A stretch of 64,000 bases of DNA from Silene conica (lineage: Eukaryota > Streptophyta > Magnoliopsida > Caryophyllales > Caryophyllaceae): positions 23,902,203 to 23,966,202 of the forward strand of contig CM055312.2 in the NCBI GenBank assembly GCA_029255685.2, in the 5' to 3' direction. The notes under the pieces were generated by a model. That model ran no database searches, was not told the DNA's origin, and worked only from the letters and a program-made list of their open reading frames with translations. Below, in pieces: positions 45,667 to 59,019 of this stretch (position 1 is the first letter of the stretch; every line of letters begins with the position of its first letter). A program made the translations under genes and the position numbers.

Positions 45667-48203
45667 TGTAACACCCCCATTTACCTAGGAGCCTGAACTA
45701 GGACTTCCAGGGTAAATAAGGCTGTTACCATCCTGGGTAACCCAGGGTAAGAGATAATCATAGTGAAAGATAAACAGTACTTTAAGTTACTTAATCAAGA
45801 GCCAAAACCAAACTGTTACATGCCAAGTCTAAAACCCAAAACTCAACATATGAAAAATACAAACGAACTATTACAAGCTAGGTGATCTATGACTAGGTGA
45901 GTCTGTTCCAAGTCTCTCTCCTCCAAGCCCAGATCCTAGTCCGTCTGTCTTTGACCTGAAATATCTACTCCCCATTCCGGATCATCGTAGGTGAACACGA
46001 ATACACTGTCAACCTCGCGGTTGAGTAGAATAACACAACAACAAAACACAATATAAATGATATGCAATGCCCTGATATGCCAATCTCAATCTCATTCTCA
46101 TTCTCATTTTTCATTCTCAAACCCGTGACTCCCAGCCATACCGAACCTCCCGGCAGACTATACTCGGCCGTCGCCGAACACCAGCATAACAGCTGAGGTC
46201 ACCAGGTCTAGCCCTGCAGAGCTAGCCTGGGCCCAATAATATCTCATCATCATCTCAATCTGTAACCGTACTTATGCCATGCTTATGAATGCAATAATAA
46301 AGAACCAACACTGTATATGCATCTCATAAATAATGATACTTGCATCCATAGCATCCAATTCACATACAAACATAACACAATGCAAAAGTAGTTCCAGTGT
46401 AACCTACCTGGAATAGCAAATCTGAAATACGCAAAAACCGTCTAGTAATGTTTTTCCTCGAATTCCGTTCCTATAAATATTACTTATATCAAATTCTACT
46501 CGTTCAAACAACACTAAAGATCCACTTGATCATATACACATCTGGCTTATTCATAACACACTATAGAAATATAGATAGACATGCTCATATACGTATCAAT
46601 TATAAACTTACTAATTATAGACTTGCTAAAAGTAGCATATGACCAATTAAACGATTATTACTTAAATCGATATTACAACAATATAATTATGAATAACTAC
46701 ACAATAATAATTAGACTAATTATTAAAACATGATTAATACTACTAATAATATCACTCACCCAAAATTACTAAATCCTAATAATATCATTAGCAATAATTA
46801 TAATCAAACAATCATACGAATAACAACAATAATAATAAAACAATAATAATAATAATAATAACCATGATTAACACTAATGATTATGTTTAATAAAGAAATG
46901 ATTACAACACCACTAACCCACAATTGAATCACGTAAAAAAAGAATTCGCAAAACCGTACAAACAAGCAAACAGCAAACAACCCATTCGCAATCACCCTCC
47001 TGCCGTGACAACCCTATCAACCACCATTTCCAACGCCCACTGGAACCCCTGGCCTCCCCGCTGGCACCACCAGGCTCGCCCTTGAGCGGGGGTGATCCCA
47101 GGGAGGAGGTCAGTGGCCGTCGTCAGCCTCCCACGGCACCAAACAGACGCACAGAAACCAGCCATACCACCACATCGCTTGTTTTTACGATTTTTGTAGC
47201 AAAACAAAACTCACTTAGAAACCGCCCACAACAACCACGACCCACCACCAGGTCCACCACTACAGACTCCGCACTACCCCCTCACAAACGACCCGCTCAT
47301 CCATGATTATAGGAAAAAGGATTGGAAATAAATTACAGTGCAAAGTCCCTGTTCAGACACTTGTTCAGAAAAAAAACGACTCATCACCACACAACCCCAA
47401 TTCCAACCCTACTCCAGTACCAACCTGACCCACCAAGAACCACCGCAATAACCACCACATGGACCCCTTGACTACTACCTTTCAAACGACCCTAAAAAAC
47501 GTACGAAATATAGACACATTATAAAACGAAACAGAACACAAACACCCCCCATACAAAACGATAAAAGAACCACTGTAACCCGTCTCTGGCAGGGGGTTAA
47601 ACCACCACAAAACGACGGTCAATAGGGGTCAACGGTGACCCGACTATGATCCAAGTATGACTAATGTACTTCACAGATTAAAACTACACAAAGATCATAA
47701 TCTACAAGCATAATTAAACACACGAGATTATCAATTGAAGTTGAACAAAAACTAGAAAGAATAGAGAAATCGCGCGTGTACCCTTTTTCAGATGTCAAAC
47801 GAGCCACCAACGGCCACCCTAAACCACCGTGCGATCCCTCTAACTTTTACCCTGAAGTGTCGGCTGAGATATTGTGTGAAGGTGTTAAGCGTTGATCATC
47901 TAGGGTTAGGGTTTTAGGGTGTCGACATATATAGAGCTGATAGAATTTGTTGCTTTTCTTTCAATGTGCAAAGTGTGTCGAGTTGGGCTTAACAGCCTTG
48001 GGCACGCATCCCTAGGTCCACATATATTAACCCGTATATAAATCACTAATTTCCCGTTCCCGACACTTACTTATAACATATAAAATATAACATAACTCGA
48101 TAAATCAAATAAACGATAGCAAGGCGTCAAAGTAACAAGTAATAAAATAAAATAAAACGATAATTAAATATAATAAAACGTAGTAAAAATACGGGGTATT
48201 ACA
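45667..48203 (-). repeat. 3' LTR of B (2537 bp)
   Basis: On the minus strand it runs from TGTAATACCCCG (48203) to GGGGGTGTTACA (45667). It is the uninterrupted version of the LTR and so gives the empty sites for CACTA 2 (CTCTGGCAG near 47583) and for LTR E (GAAGGTGTTAAG near 47880). The TATA-like CTCTATATATG is reversed near 47930. Confidence 0.9.
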
Positions 48204-48273
48204 GTCTTCCCCCTTACAATGAACTTCGTCCCGAAGTTCACCGTCCCATGGTCAACAGAACTGATCATAAAAC

Positions 48274-49574
48274 TGTTAGGAATTTAGACCTCATTATACT
48301 CTCTAATGATATTAAAATTACAAGCTAATTTCATAAGGTGGTCTAAATAATACATGCATGCAAAAATTAATAAGAAGAAATTTTCTTACATTGGTAAGAT
48401 GGCATTTTTGGCACTACAAATGTCTCCTACCTTTGTAGTTCTTGAGCTATAATAGTGTAGGCTGATCCTCCATAACCCAAGTCACCAAAATAGGTGACCT
48501 CCTTTGGTTGCACCCAAGACTAGCCCAAAAACACTAAGTATATTAACTAGATATAGTTTAGTGTAAACCTTGTTTTTTTTATATTACAAATATTATTACT
48601 TTGATAATATAAGAAATATATTAATTTTTGTGAACTTATTTTGATGAAGATTTATCAAATTTTAATCAATTTTAGAGGTTGAAGATGAAGATCTTAAGTC
48701 TTCTCTTTTTCCTCTTAAATGGCTTAACAACAAGTATGTATTTTGAGGATTTTGATTCTCGAGATTTTTTCCACTTAGAACAAGTGGAATAGTAGCCTAT
48801 TTATAGGCCATCAAATGTAAACAAATGAGCTTATAATACTCATAAACATGAGTGGAAGACAAAGACCTATTATGGTCACATTATCTCCATATTCTCGGTT
48901 TACATATAGTATTCCGGGTCTTATTTCGTCTTTCGACATTTGTCCTTCAAATGCTTATAAGTCGTTTATTTTATTATCTTATATAATAAAAATATTTATC
49001 TGATTATTTAACACTTAAATAATACAAAGTATTAAATAAAATACACTTAACATTTAACTGTCATTTTATCACTTTCAACATAAAATGAGTCTTATAAAAC
49101 CCGTTTGGCTAATTTTACAACTTCTTGTAACATTAATTCGCTAATTACCTCCACCTCATAAATAATACAAACTACGTATATATTTAGTAAATTAACTATT
49201 AATTACTAAATATCGTATTACATTTATTATTCAATTATCATATAACCGAATAATAAAATTCTATGGCCTGAGTACTTTACTCTTCATCAAACATTAAATT
49301 CACTTGACTAATAAAAGTCAACCTAAACAAGGAATTAATTAACTTGTATCTTATACAAATAATTAATTTTTCCATTTGGGCATCCTCCTATAGGTGTGAC
49401 CTAAAGGGATCAACTGGTCACCGCCGTCATACGACAGTAATGTCAAACTCTAGTCAGCCAATCATTACCGATTAACGTTGACCAGCTGACAAACATATAA
49501 AATATAAATCCCTCATATTCCTTGTACGAGATTTATTTTGTAGAAGCATTATTGTGGTGGAAACTACTCCAACA
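48274..49574 (-). mobile_element. Solo Copia LTR (1301 bp), TSD AAAAC
   Basis: TGTTAGGAATTTAG to CTACTCCAACA with AAAAC at 48269-48273 and 49575-49579. Its right end shares the stretch TATAGGTGTGACCTAAAGGG and the following 80 bp with the LTR of Copia H (61070-61160), so both belong to related families. Orientation is taken from H, whose polypurine tract is visible. No internal domain. Confidence 0.85.
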
Positions 49575-49579
49575 AAAAC

Positions 49580-50061
49580 ATGTAGCGAACACAGAAATAT
49601 TACGTTAGAATCTAATTAAAGTACTTTAAAACATGAATTGTTACATTCTACCTTCGTTAAGAAAACTTTGTCCTCAAAGTTTAACGCATAACTAAGTTAA
49701 AAGATATATCACGAATCACGGTATAATGCATAACAGAAATAAACAGGATTATCAAATATATATATTCAAACAATCACGACATACTAATTATCATTATCAA
49801 CTAGCCATATCATAAAGCATCAAGATTTTACAATCCTATCTTCCTTAAAACATGGTTACGTCCCCGTAACCCCATTACAAATTTCACATTCAATGCTCAA
49901 GAAGATCACCAAAACATCAGTCACAAATCATATGATAAGGTAATTACCACTAGCATCCGACTTTTGAAGCAACCATCATATTTGTCAATTTCATGCTACG
50001 CAGTAAAACAAAATCGAGGTAACTACTAGTACCTATATACCCTTAAATTTTAACACAAACT
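49580..50061 (-). other. Noncoding internal region of B, left part
   Basis: AT-rich. It retains traces of the A-type 3' untranslated region on the minus strand (CTTAACGAAGGTAGAATG near 49650, and GGGGACGTAACCATG near 49860), showing where pol was deleted. Nothing else is seen. Confidence 0.6.
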
Positions 50062-50066
50062 TAACG

Positions 50067-51210
50067 TGTAAAACCCCTCGCGAAAGCGGAAATATAAACA
50101 CATAAAAGTACCAAAAATGCAGCGGAATTTAAAACTTTTTAAAGTAAACTAAACCACATGCGAGAAGTCTTAAACTGAAGACTGGAAACAGAACTGATAT
50201 AAACAACAAAAGATAAGTAGCAGTTCTAAGTATCAAACCAAAACGTAAATACAAAGCCTGGGATGGAACATCCCTACAGGCACCAAAACAAATGTATCAA
50301 ACTACGAGTCCAGCTAAACGATATAAGGGTAAGTCATGATGAAAGGATCATCGCTCGCTAGCTCTCGTGAACCCCGCTCCAACCAGCATGTACCTACATA
50401 CATGAAAACATGTACGCCACAATCAGTGGGGAGTGACTAGAGTTCTCCTAGCCACCTTTTGTGACAACACGAAACAGGTAAGGCAATACAAAACACTCCA
50501 ACATATATAAACATGTGAAGTATAACAATATCTCAACAACTGATCATCAACTATCATGCAGTTACTAATGCACGGCTCTCAACCAACTTCATAAACCGTT
50601 AGGAAGGAGAGCCGGTTTCCCTACTGGTTACCCAGTCGGGGGGTCTTTCAATCCAACTATTTATGAAACCGAACTAAGAGTCATCCAATGCCTTGGATGA
50701 TTAAACCATAACTCAAATAAACATCATTATCTCATCATGCATATCTGACACTGTACCATTATCAAGGCAAGCAGATAAAACATTCATAACACTAGCAACG
50801 GGTCCAGAGGTGAGCTTAACACATATCCCATTACTACACAATGTCGGGTCCAGAGGTGAGCTTAACACATATCCCAACATACAATTCAAGTAAAGGGTCC
50901 AGAGGTGAGCTTAACACATATCCCTAAACTTACAATTCAAGTAAAGGGTCCAGAGGTGAACTTAACACATATCCCTAAACTTACACAATATGAAAAGGGT
51001 CCAGAGGTGAGCTTAACACATATCCCTAATCATCCAAAAGCAACGGGTCCAGAGGTGAGCTTAACACATATCCCGATGCTACAAACAAGTATTGGGTCCA
51101 GAGGTGAGCTTAACACATATCCCAATACACAGCTACCGCACAACGGGTCCAGAGGTGCACACCCATCTTATTGGGTTTGTGTTACGACGGTGGCGGGTCG
51201 GGTTGTTACA
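50067..51210 (+). repeat. 5' LTR of the chimeric element (C-type U3)
   Basis: Begins TGTAAAACCCCTCGCG like family C and follows C for about 700 bp (including the GAGAGCCGGTTTCC box at about 50606). It then carries seven or eight copies of GGGTCCAGAGGTGAGCTTAA plus CACATATCCC (50793-51150). It switches at 51155 to the 56-bp end shared with the 3' LTR. The C-type tail (palindromic repeats, GGCTGTTACA end) is absent. Confidence 0.8.
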
Positions 51211-51212
51211 AA

Positions 51213-51224
51213 TGGTATCAGAGC
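51213..51224 (+). promoter_or_regulatory. Primer-binding site of the chimeric element
   Basis: TGGTATCAGAGC two bases after the 5' LTR end, complementary to initiator tRNA-Met. Confidence 0.85.
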
Positions 51225-51344
51225 GACCCTGCGACCGTGTGGTGAGCCTGTGGTCGGGAGTACCCGGGTCCCACACCTAGCGGGGGACGATTCTGACCCT
51301 GGTTGTGGTCAAGTTTGAGGCACAACGAGGACGTTATGTTCTTT

Positions 51345-51357
51345 AAGTGGGGGAGTT
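51345..51357 (+). promoter_or_regulatory. Polypurine tract of the chimeric element
   Basis: AAGTGGGGGAGTT immediately before the TG of the 3' LTR. Confidence 0.75.
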
Positions 51358-51571
51358 TGTAACACCCCAAGAGTATGATATGAGTTTGTTTGGAAATTTG
51401 TCCCATACCGGTAGATTGAGAGGCTTGTGATATGTTTATAATAGCTCCCACCCACCATTTAGTAACAAGGCCTTGTGCTTTTGGGCTTAAGTGAGGACAA
51501 ATAACGGGCCCAAAAGTGCACACCCATCTTATTGGGTTTGTGTTACGACGGTGGCGGGTCGGGTTGTTACA
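51358..51571 (+). repeat. 3' LTR of the chimeric element (214 bp)
   Basis: TGTAACACCCCAAGAG to GGGTTGTTACA. Its last 56 bp (51516-51571) are identical to 51155-51210. Just before that both LTRs have a look-alike (GGGCCCAAAA here, GGGTCCAGAG in the 5' LTR), a probable switch point. Confidence 0.85.
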
Positions 51572-51576
51572 TAACG

Positions 51577-54050
51577 TATTTACACCAATGTAGACAATCA
51601 GCTAACTTATAGTTCAAAATTGACAAATCAAAACATTTCATGCCCATAATCATATTATAGAAACGAAATCATATTCTAGGAAAGACATAACGCAAAATTT
51701 AACCAATATAATTAAACATGGAGCATTGGATTATTTGACAAGATATACACCAATCATAGACTAGCAGGTCAGTTTAACATTTCTAGGTATCAATAAGTTA
51801 AAACCACATAGGTGCATTTCTCATCTACTCAAATTACATCAATCATAAATCCAGTAATGGATATAACGTGCAGAATAAGGGGTTTACATCAACAATTTCA
51901 TATTTAGGCAAAAATTTTATTAACATGTAGCTACATATTCTTCCTGTTGCAAAAGAATTACCATAATTATCAAACATCAGCTTTATCATGGATTATCGAT
52001 TTGAAAACATTTCGAAACTTTCAAAACAATGAAGTTGTAATTAATGACAATTTATAAACACGAATCAACTAACGATTTTACAAGTTATAGATCGAAAACA
52101 AGACTAGCATTTACACAATTCACGTGTCAACCAAATTACTACTTCAATATATTGTGATCAGACTTAAACATAACAATATGTAATTCACCTTGTGGCATAA
52201 CCAATAGCGTCAATATAAAAGAAACTAACTTTGTATAAAACTCACCAATAATAATTAAGGTTATATTATTATGTAACAAAGTTCATATCCATATAATATG
52301 TCTACTATTCATGCTACTAATGTCATATCGGAATATCACATGATTACATAGCATAATTCATATTTGATTTAAACTTTTATATTTAAAACTTTACCATTTC
52401 AACAATCAAACATCACTTTGCAACTTCCAAAAACCATAATTAAAAACCATAAGGAATTAACTAATCATAGGAAGAACAATCAATTTAAAACTTAAGGAAA
52501 TTATTTATAATAAATTTTACAACTCAGTGGGTTTGAACAAAACTTTACAGCGCTTACACGGAAATTCGGACAACTTGAAAAAAAAAATCACTATTAAATA
52601 ACGACTCATTAAGATTTTACGTAGCTTATCATTTTGAAAACGTGAATGAAAATTCTAGACGGTGGAGTTGGAAATATGCATAAACAATAAGCACGTTTTA
52701 AATGATTTCCTTTACAAAACATAGGTCAAAACAAAACTGTGCGGTAACAATCTGACCACTGTTACCAAAATATTTATTTCCGTCAAAATATAAGCCGTTT
52801 TAACATGAAATCAAAATCATAAGAAAGTTAACTCATAAGGTCATCATACATAAAACTTACACATTCATATAGAGAACACATTTTAAACGACAACCCGTAC
52901 AAATGGATAACATTCTGGAAACTTATTACAATGTCGGTTACTTTAATATTTCACATTATTACTTTAATAATGTCATATTAAAACACAACTATTCTCAAAA
53001 CATGTTGACGCATATATTGAAGCATAGAAATGACATCCCACCATATTAACATTCATTCTTCATTTCAACTATAATTGTCATCTAGTACACAGTAAAGATT
53101 TTGAAACTGAAAGTAGAATCAACTAAATAATTCACTAATTATATATGCATAAATAAATATGAAATTGGCATGTAACTTTAAAACATAACCTACACATAAC
53201 TATATAACATTCATGGTTTGGGGCAACACATTCCGCATATCACTAGACATGGATTGCTAAGGCATTTAGTAAGATAATAACAATCATAAATCTCAAAATT
53301 CAATCACATTTGCCTAGTAAGCCAAACAGCAAACTCTTGCAAAGAATAAGGAATTCAAATAAGAAGTATATACACACTCAGAAGAGCAACAAAACAATTA
53401 TCAACAGACACGACACCCGTTTCGGCCTACTAGCTTTACACAAAAGACTTAACTTGATTTCGCGTCCTGTAACAACATTGCCTGGCTGGCTCTATTAACC
53501 ATTCCAGTCAATCGTGGTCATATCTCTCCTATATTTAACCTCCTAGGTAGCTATAATTTATAGTGCTTCTATCACCATCTCATTACACACATCATTATAC
53601 GTTATCTCTACCTAAGGGTTCAGGGATCATAAAACCGCATGCATATCATCATATAGTTCATAATTCACAACTCATGCCATCCATACACTACAATGTCACT
53701 CAACTATTCAAATAATTCATTATGCCAATGTCAACCATATCCTTTCAATGCACATCATTAACTATGTATCACATCATTACTTACCTCATTCCGCTCCTGC
53801 AAAACTGTTAGTACAATATAGACAAGGTCTGATCTTTTATTTGTTACTACCCACTCTCTGCATCACTCACGGTTTACCAGGTTAGACTGAAAGGGCCAGT
53901 GGCTTGGTTTGAGGGGGCCCCTAACTCATCCCAATCCTGGGGGCTCCTAACAGTTACTAACACGGGGTTCATTTTATTTGACTCTTCCTATGTTCATTAT
54001 TTTTATTCATTTGTTTTTAGGCCTGAGGATCGTTCTCTCTGATACCACTT
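51577..54050 (-). other. Noncoding internal region and leader of B
   Basis: 51577-53520 is AT-rich with no gene-like feature on either strand. 53600-54050 is the reversed leader: AGGGATCATAAAACCGCATG near 53624, GGGGGCCCCTAACTCAT near 53915, then CCTGAGGATCG and the primer site TGGTATCAGAGA (minus strand, 54036-54047). Confidence 0.7.
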
Positions 54051-55221
54051 TGTAACACCCCCATTTACCTAGGAGCCTGAACTAGGACTTCCAGGGTAAA
54101 TAAGGCTGTTACCATCCTGGGTAACCCAGGGTAAGAGATAATCATAGTGAAAGATAAACAGTACTTTAAGTTACTTAATCAAGAGTCAAAACCAAACTGT
54201 TACATGCCAAGTCTAAAACCCAAAACTCAACATATGAAAAGTACAAACGAACTATTACAAGCTAGGTGATATATGACTAGGTGAGTCTGTTCCAAGTCTC
54301 TCTCCTCCAAGCCCAGATCCTAGTCCGTCTGTCTTTGACCTGAAATATCTACTCCCCATTACGGATCATCGTAGGTGAACACGAATACACTGTCAACCTC
54401 GCGGTTGAGTAGGATAACACAACAACAAAACACAATATAAATGATATGCAATGCCATGATATGTCAATCTCATTCTCATTCTCATTTTTCATTCTCAAAC
54501 CCGTGACTCCCAGCCATACCGAACCTCCCGGGAGACTATACTCGGCCGTCGCCGAACACCAGCATAACAGCTGAGGTCACCAGGTCTAGCCCTGCAGAGC
54601 TAGCCTGGGCCCAATAATATCTCATCATCATCTCAATCTGTAACCGTACTTATGCCATGCTTATGAATGCAATAATAAAGAACCAACACTGTATATGCAT
54701 CTCATAAATAATGATACTTGCATCCATATAGCATCCAATTCACATACAAACATAACACAATGCAAAAGTAGTTCCAGTGTAACCTACCTGGAATAGCAAA
54801 TCTGAAATACGCAAACACCGTCTAGTAATGTTCCTCCTCGAATTTCGTTCCTATAAATATTACTTATATCAAATTCTACTCGTTCAAACAACACTAACGA
54901 TCCACTTGATCATATACACATCTGGCTTATTCATAACACACTATAGAAATATAGATAGACATGCTCATATACGTATCAATTATAAACTTACTAATTATAG
55001 ACTTGCTAAAAGTAGCATATGACCAATTAAACGATTATTACTTAAATCGATATTACAACAATATAATTATGAATAACTACACAATAATAATTAGACTAAT
55101 TATTAAAACATGATTAATACTACTAATAATATCACTCACCCAAAATTACTAAATCCTAATAATATCATTAGCAATAATTATAATCAAACAATCATACGAA
55201 TAACAACAATAATAATAAAAC

Positions 55222-55257
<36 letters not shown>

Positions 55258-55983
55258 CATGATTAACACTAATGATTATGTTTAATAAAGAAATGATTAC
55301 AACACCACTAACCCACAATTGAATCACGTAAAAAAAGAATTCGCAAAACCGTACAAACAAGCAAACAGCAAACAGCCCATTCACAATCACCCTCCTGTCG
55401 TGACAACCCTATCAACCACCACTTCCAACGCCCACTGGAACCCCTGGCCTCCCCGCTGGCACCACCAGGCTCGCCCTTGAGCGGGGGTGATCCCAGGGAG
55501 GAGGTCAGTGGCCGTCGTCAGCCTCCCACGGCACCAAACAGACGCACAGAAACCAGCCATACCACCACAGCGCTTGTTTTTACGATTTTGGTAGCAAAAC
55601 AAAACTCACTTAGAAACCGCCCACAACAACCACGACCCACCACCAGGTCCACCACTACAGACTCCGCACTACCCCCTCACAAACTACCCGCACATCCATG
55701 ATTATAGGAAAAAGGATTGGAAATAAATTACAGTGCAAAGTCCCTGTTCAGACACTTGTTCAGAAAAAAAACGGCTCATCACCACACAACCCCAATTCGA
55801 ACCCTACTCCAGTACCAACCCGACCCACCAAGAACCACCGCAATAACCACCACATGGACCCCTTGACTACTACCATTCAAACGACCCTAACAAACGTACG
55901 AAATATAGACACATTATAAAACGAAACAGAACACAAACACGCCCCATACAAAACGATAAAAGAACCACTGTAACCCGTCTCTG

Positions 55984-58721
55984 CACTACTACAATTAAGC
56001 ACTTGGGCCACGACTAAATTCGTGGCGCAAGTACTAATTTCCCGTGGCTAAAGCTCTTTGTCACGGAAATACCTTCCGTGACCCAAGTGGCCGTGGCTAA
56101 CTGATAGCCACGGGAAAAACAAGAACGTGGCTAAAATTATATTTTTAGCCACAGATTCTCACGTGGCTAATAATTCCCGTGACCAAAAATTAATTCTCGT
56201 GGCCAAATTTATTCCCGTGACAAACAAAAATATAAAAAATAAATAAAGAAAATGCAATATATTATTTTTTAATTATAATGAAAATATTTTCACAATATTT
56301 TTTTGGTCTAAACCGGGGTGTCGACAACGGTGTATAATCCCCTCGCCACGGGCTCTCTCGTGAAGAGGTAAACAGCTTGCCAAAGAGTTGCTCCACTCCC
56401 ATGGGTAGGATTCGAACCCCTGACCTCATGGTTAAGGGATGAGGTGAGCAACCACCACACTACCAAACACATTTGGTTACATATGGAATTTTGTCAAGCT
56501 TTAATCCTTGCTTGGTTAGTTATCTCAACTCGTTACTTACAATCACAAGTCATTCACTTTTGCGAATCGTATATCCTCCCCAGGAGGTCACTCATCCCAA
56601 GACTACTCTCACCTGAGCACGCTTAACTGTGGAGTACTTATGATGAGTTACCGAAAATGAATCTTAAGCTTGTTGATATAGTTAACACTTTGAAACCTCT
56701 TTAAATTATATTCCTTTTTTTTGTAAATTAACTTCACTATTAGTTTTGCGAGAAAATATTAAATGATTTACATATTTTTGCGAAAAAAATATTATTTTTC
56801 TCAAATTACTCGAGTTTTCAATGTTGACCTCCCGACTAATGATGCTCGGGTCATTTTTTGCCCGAGTCAACAAAACCATTTTCTCCAAACTATTTAATCA
56901 CATTTTCCTTATATTTTTTTCCCTAATATATTTTTTTTTTATTTTTTTTTTCATTTGTCGGCATTTTTATTTTATTTTTCTTTTATCCATTTATTCATAT
57001 ATTTTTCCACACAAATACTATTTGTAAGATCGTCGTATTTGTAACGAAAAAAAGTTTAATCACTTTTTACTAAATAATGATCACTTTTGAATAATGATTA
57101 CATATGGGTATCAATGACCGAGTTTTATTACTAAAATAAATGACCAAGACATTATTAACTCGAAAATAATCAGTTTTTGCCAAAAGACACAGAAAATAGC
57201 GTATAAAAATTTGTTTTCTCTAAATTGATTTCTTTTCATTATTCTTGATATTTCTTTTTGTCAACAAAATTTCACATTATTTACACATGTAAATTTATTA
57301 TTTTAATTTCCATTTTACTTTCGGTGTGATACGCTCATTTTCAATAATTAAAATTTTTTTCTATATTGATTTTTTTATATCGGTTATTTCATCAATATGT
57401 TTTTTTTTCCATTTTATTCAATGATTTGTTGGAAATCATTTTGAATTTAATTGTTTAGACTACTTTTTTTTATTTAATCATATTTTAAATCTAATTGTCT
57501 TTTTTTTTTCTCCTTAAAAACTTCCCCAATTTTTTTCCAATTTAACATCTCGAATTCAAGTTCTTGTAGAAATATTTTACAAATAAAGTTGTAAATCAAT
57601 TTTCTAATGAAAAGCTTATTTAACAATATATTAGTATCAGACTTCTCAATGATAGGGGTGTTAATAAGTTAATTATTTAATTGGACATACTTTTTCTTTA
57701 AATGTGATGCAGTCTCTAAATAATGTTATTCAATATTATAAATTTAACAAAAAAGAATTATAAATATATATTTGCCATGGGTGTGACATTGTTCGTGGCA
57801 AAAATGATTATTAGCCACGACTGTAACCTAAATTGTGGCGCAATTGACTTTTTGCCATGGGAAAATTTTTCCCGTGGCATAAAATTTTTCTAAAATAGTG
57901 AATAAATTTTTCCCGTGACTAGACAAAATAAAGCAAAATAAATTGTTAAACAACAATCATTTATTCATATAATTATATTCATTTTCAAGTCAGTAGTGTT
58001 AATAAGAATAATCATAATAAATTGCACAAATTCTCACTTGTGACAGACTAAATCCAATAATAAGAATAATCATAATAAGATCATTTACGTCAATAGTGAA
58101 AAACATTAAGTACGAATATTGTTCACATCTCGCAATAATACGGCGCAATCATCTTGATGTCACAGTACATAGCATGTTGCACTAATAATTTTGTACTATT
58201 ATTAGTTATCATATCAAAAATATTAGTCACAGTAAAAATCCAGTGCGTAGCTAAGAGCAATAATTAGTCACGGGTAATTTACTTGTGACAATAAATCACA
58301 ATTAGCCACGGTAAGAATTCAGTGTGTGGCTAAGAGCAATATAGTCACGGATAATTTAGCTGTGACAATAAATCATAATTAGCCACGTTAAGAATTCAGT
58401 GTGGCTAAGCACACTAATTAGTCACGGTTAACTTACGTGTGACAATAAGTCATAATTAGCCACGACATTGTGGCTAAAAATAACTATTAGCCACGTTCGT
58501 GACTTGATGCGTGACTAAACGCATTTTTTAGCCACGGTCATGGCTTAATTCGTGACTAAAAATAATTATTTGTCACGGATATATTTTCCCGTGACATAAA
58601 TTTTTTTAGCAATTAATTTTGAAGAAAGATGACTTTTTTTCCCGTGACTAAGCAAATTTAGGTCACGAATTATGAATTCCCGTGACATAAATCGTGGCGC
58701 AAGTGTCATTTTGTTGTAGTG
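55984..58721. mobile_element. Non-autonomous CACTA element 2 (2.74 kb), TSD CTG
   Basis: Termini CACTACTACAA and TTGTTGTAGTG (imperfect inverted repeat) with CTG at 55981-55983 and 58722-58724; the other LTR of B has the unfilled CTCTGGCAG. Subterminal zones (56000-56220 and 57780-58700) are full of TAGCCACG/CGTGGCTA and CCCGTGAC motifs in both orientations. The middle is T-rich and noncoding except for a tRNA-related SINE-like stretch (56310-56470). No transposase. Confidence 0.8.
56310..56470 (-). repeat. Probable tRNA-derived SINE fragment
   Basis: The minus strand contains a perfect RNA polymerase III B-box GGTTCGAATCC (56408-56418) preceded by a GTGGTGGTTGCTCACC stretch resembling an A-box region at normal tRNA distance, and followed by a non-tRNA body. 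No cloverleaf can be closed. Ends and TSD were not resolved. Confidence 0.4.
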
Positions 58722-59019
58722 CTGGCAGGGGGTTAAACCACCACAAAACGACAGTCAATAGGGGTCAACGGTGACCCGACTATGATCCAAGTATGACTAC
58801 TGTACTTCACAGATTAAAACTACACAAAGATCATAATCTACAAGCATAATTAAACACACGAGATTATCAATTGAAGTTGAACAAAAACTAGAAAGAATAG
58901 AGAAATCGCGCGTGTAACATTTTTCAGATGTCAAACGAGCCACCAACGGCCACCCTAAACCACCGTGCGATCCCTCTAACTTGTACCCTGAAGTGTCGGC
59001 TGAGATATTATGTGAAGGT

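Larger units (their letters stand above)
50067..51571 (+). mobile_element. Chimeric mini-retroelement with unequal LTRs, TSD TAACG
   Basis: TAACG flanks the unit (50062-50066; 51572-51576). The 5' LTR is 50067-51210, with a family C-like U3. Then come a primer site TGGTATCAGAGC (51213-51224), a 133-bp internal stretch, a polypurine tract (51345-51357) and a 3' LTR of only 214 bp (51358-51571). The two LTRs are identical over the last 56 bp and unrelated before that. The short internal region without genes is TRIM-like. Confidence 0.8.

Noticed and set aside
50905..51318. 137-codon ORF with repeated SLTHIP units
   Set aside because: It is a translation of the GGGTCCAGAGGTGAGC tandem repeat running into the LTR end and primer site; not a protein gene.
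51577..53520. Search for a hidden gene in the long AT-rich interior of element B
   Set aside because: No open frame above about 60 codons, no motif and no splice-linked exon series were found; treated as noncoding LARD interior.
56396..56470. Functional tRNA gene (minus strand)
   Set aside because: The B-box is perfect but the acceptor and D arms do not pair; a SINE remnant inside CACTA 2 is more likely.
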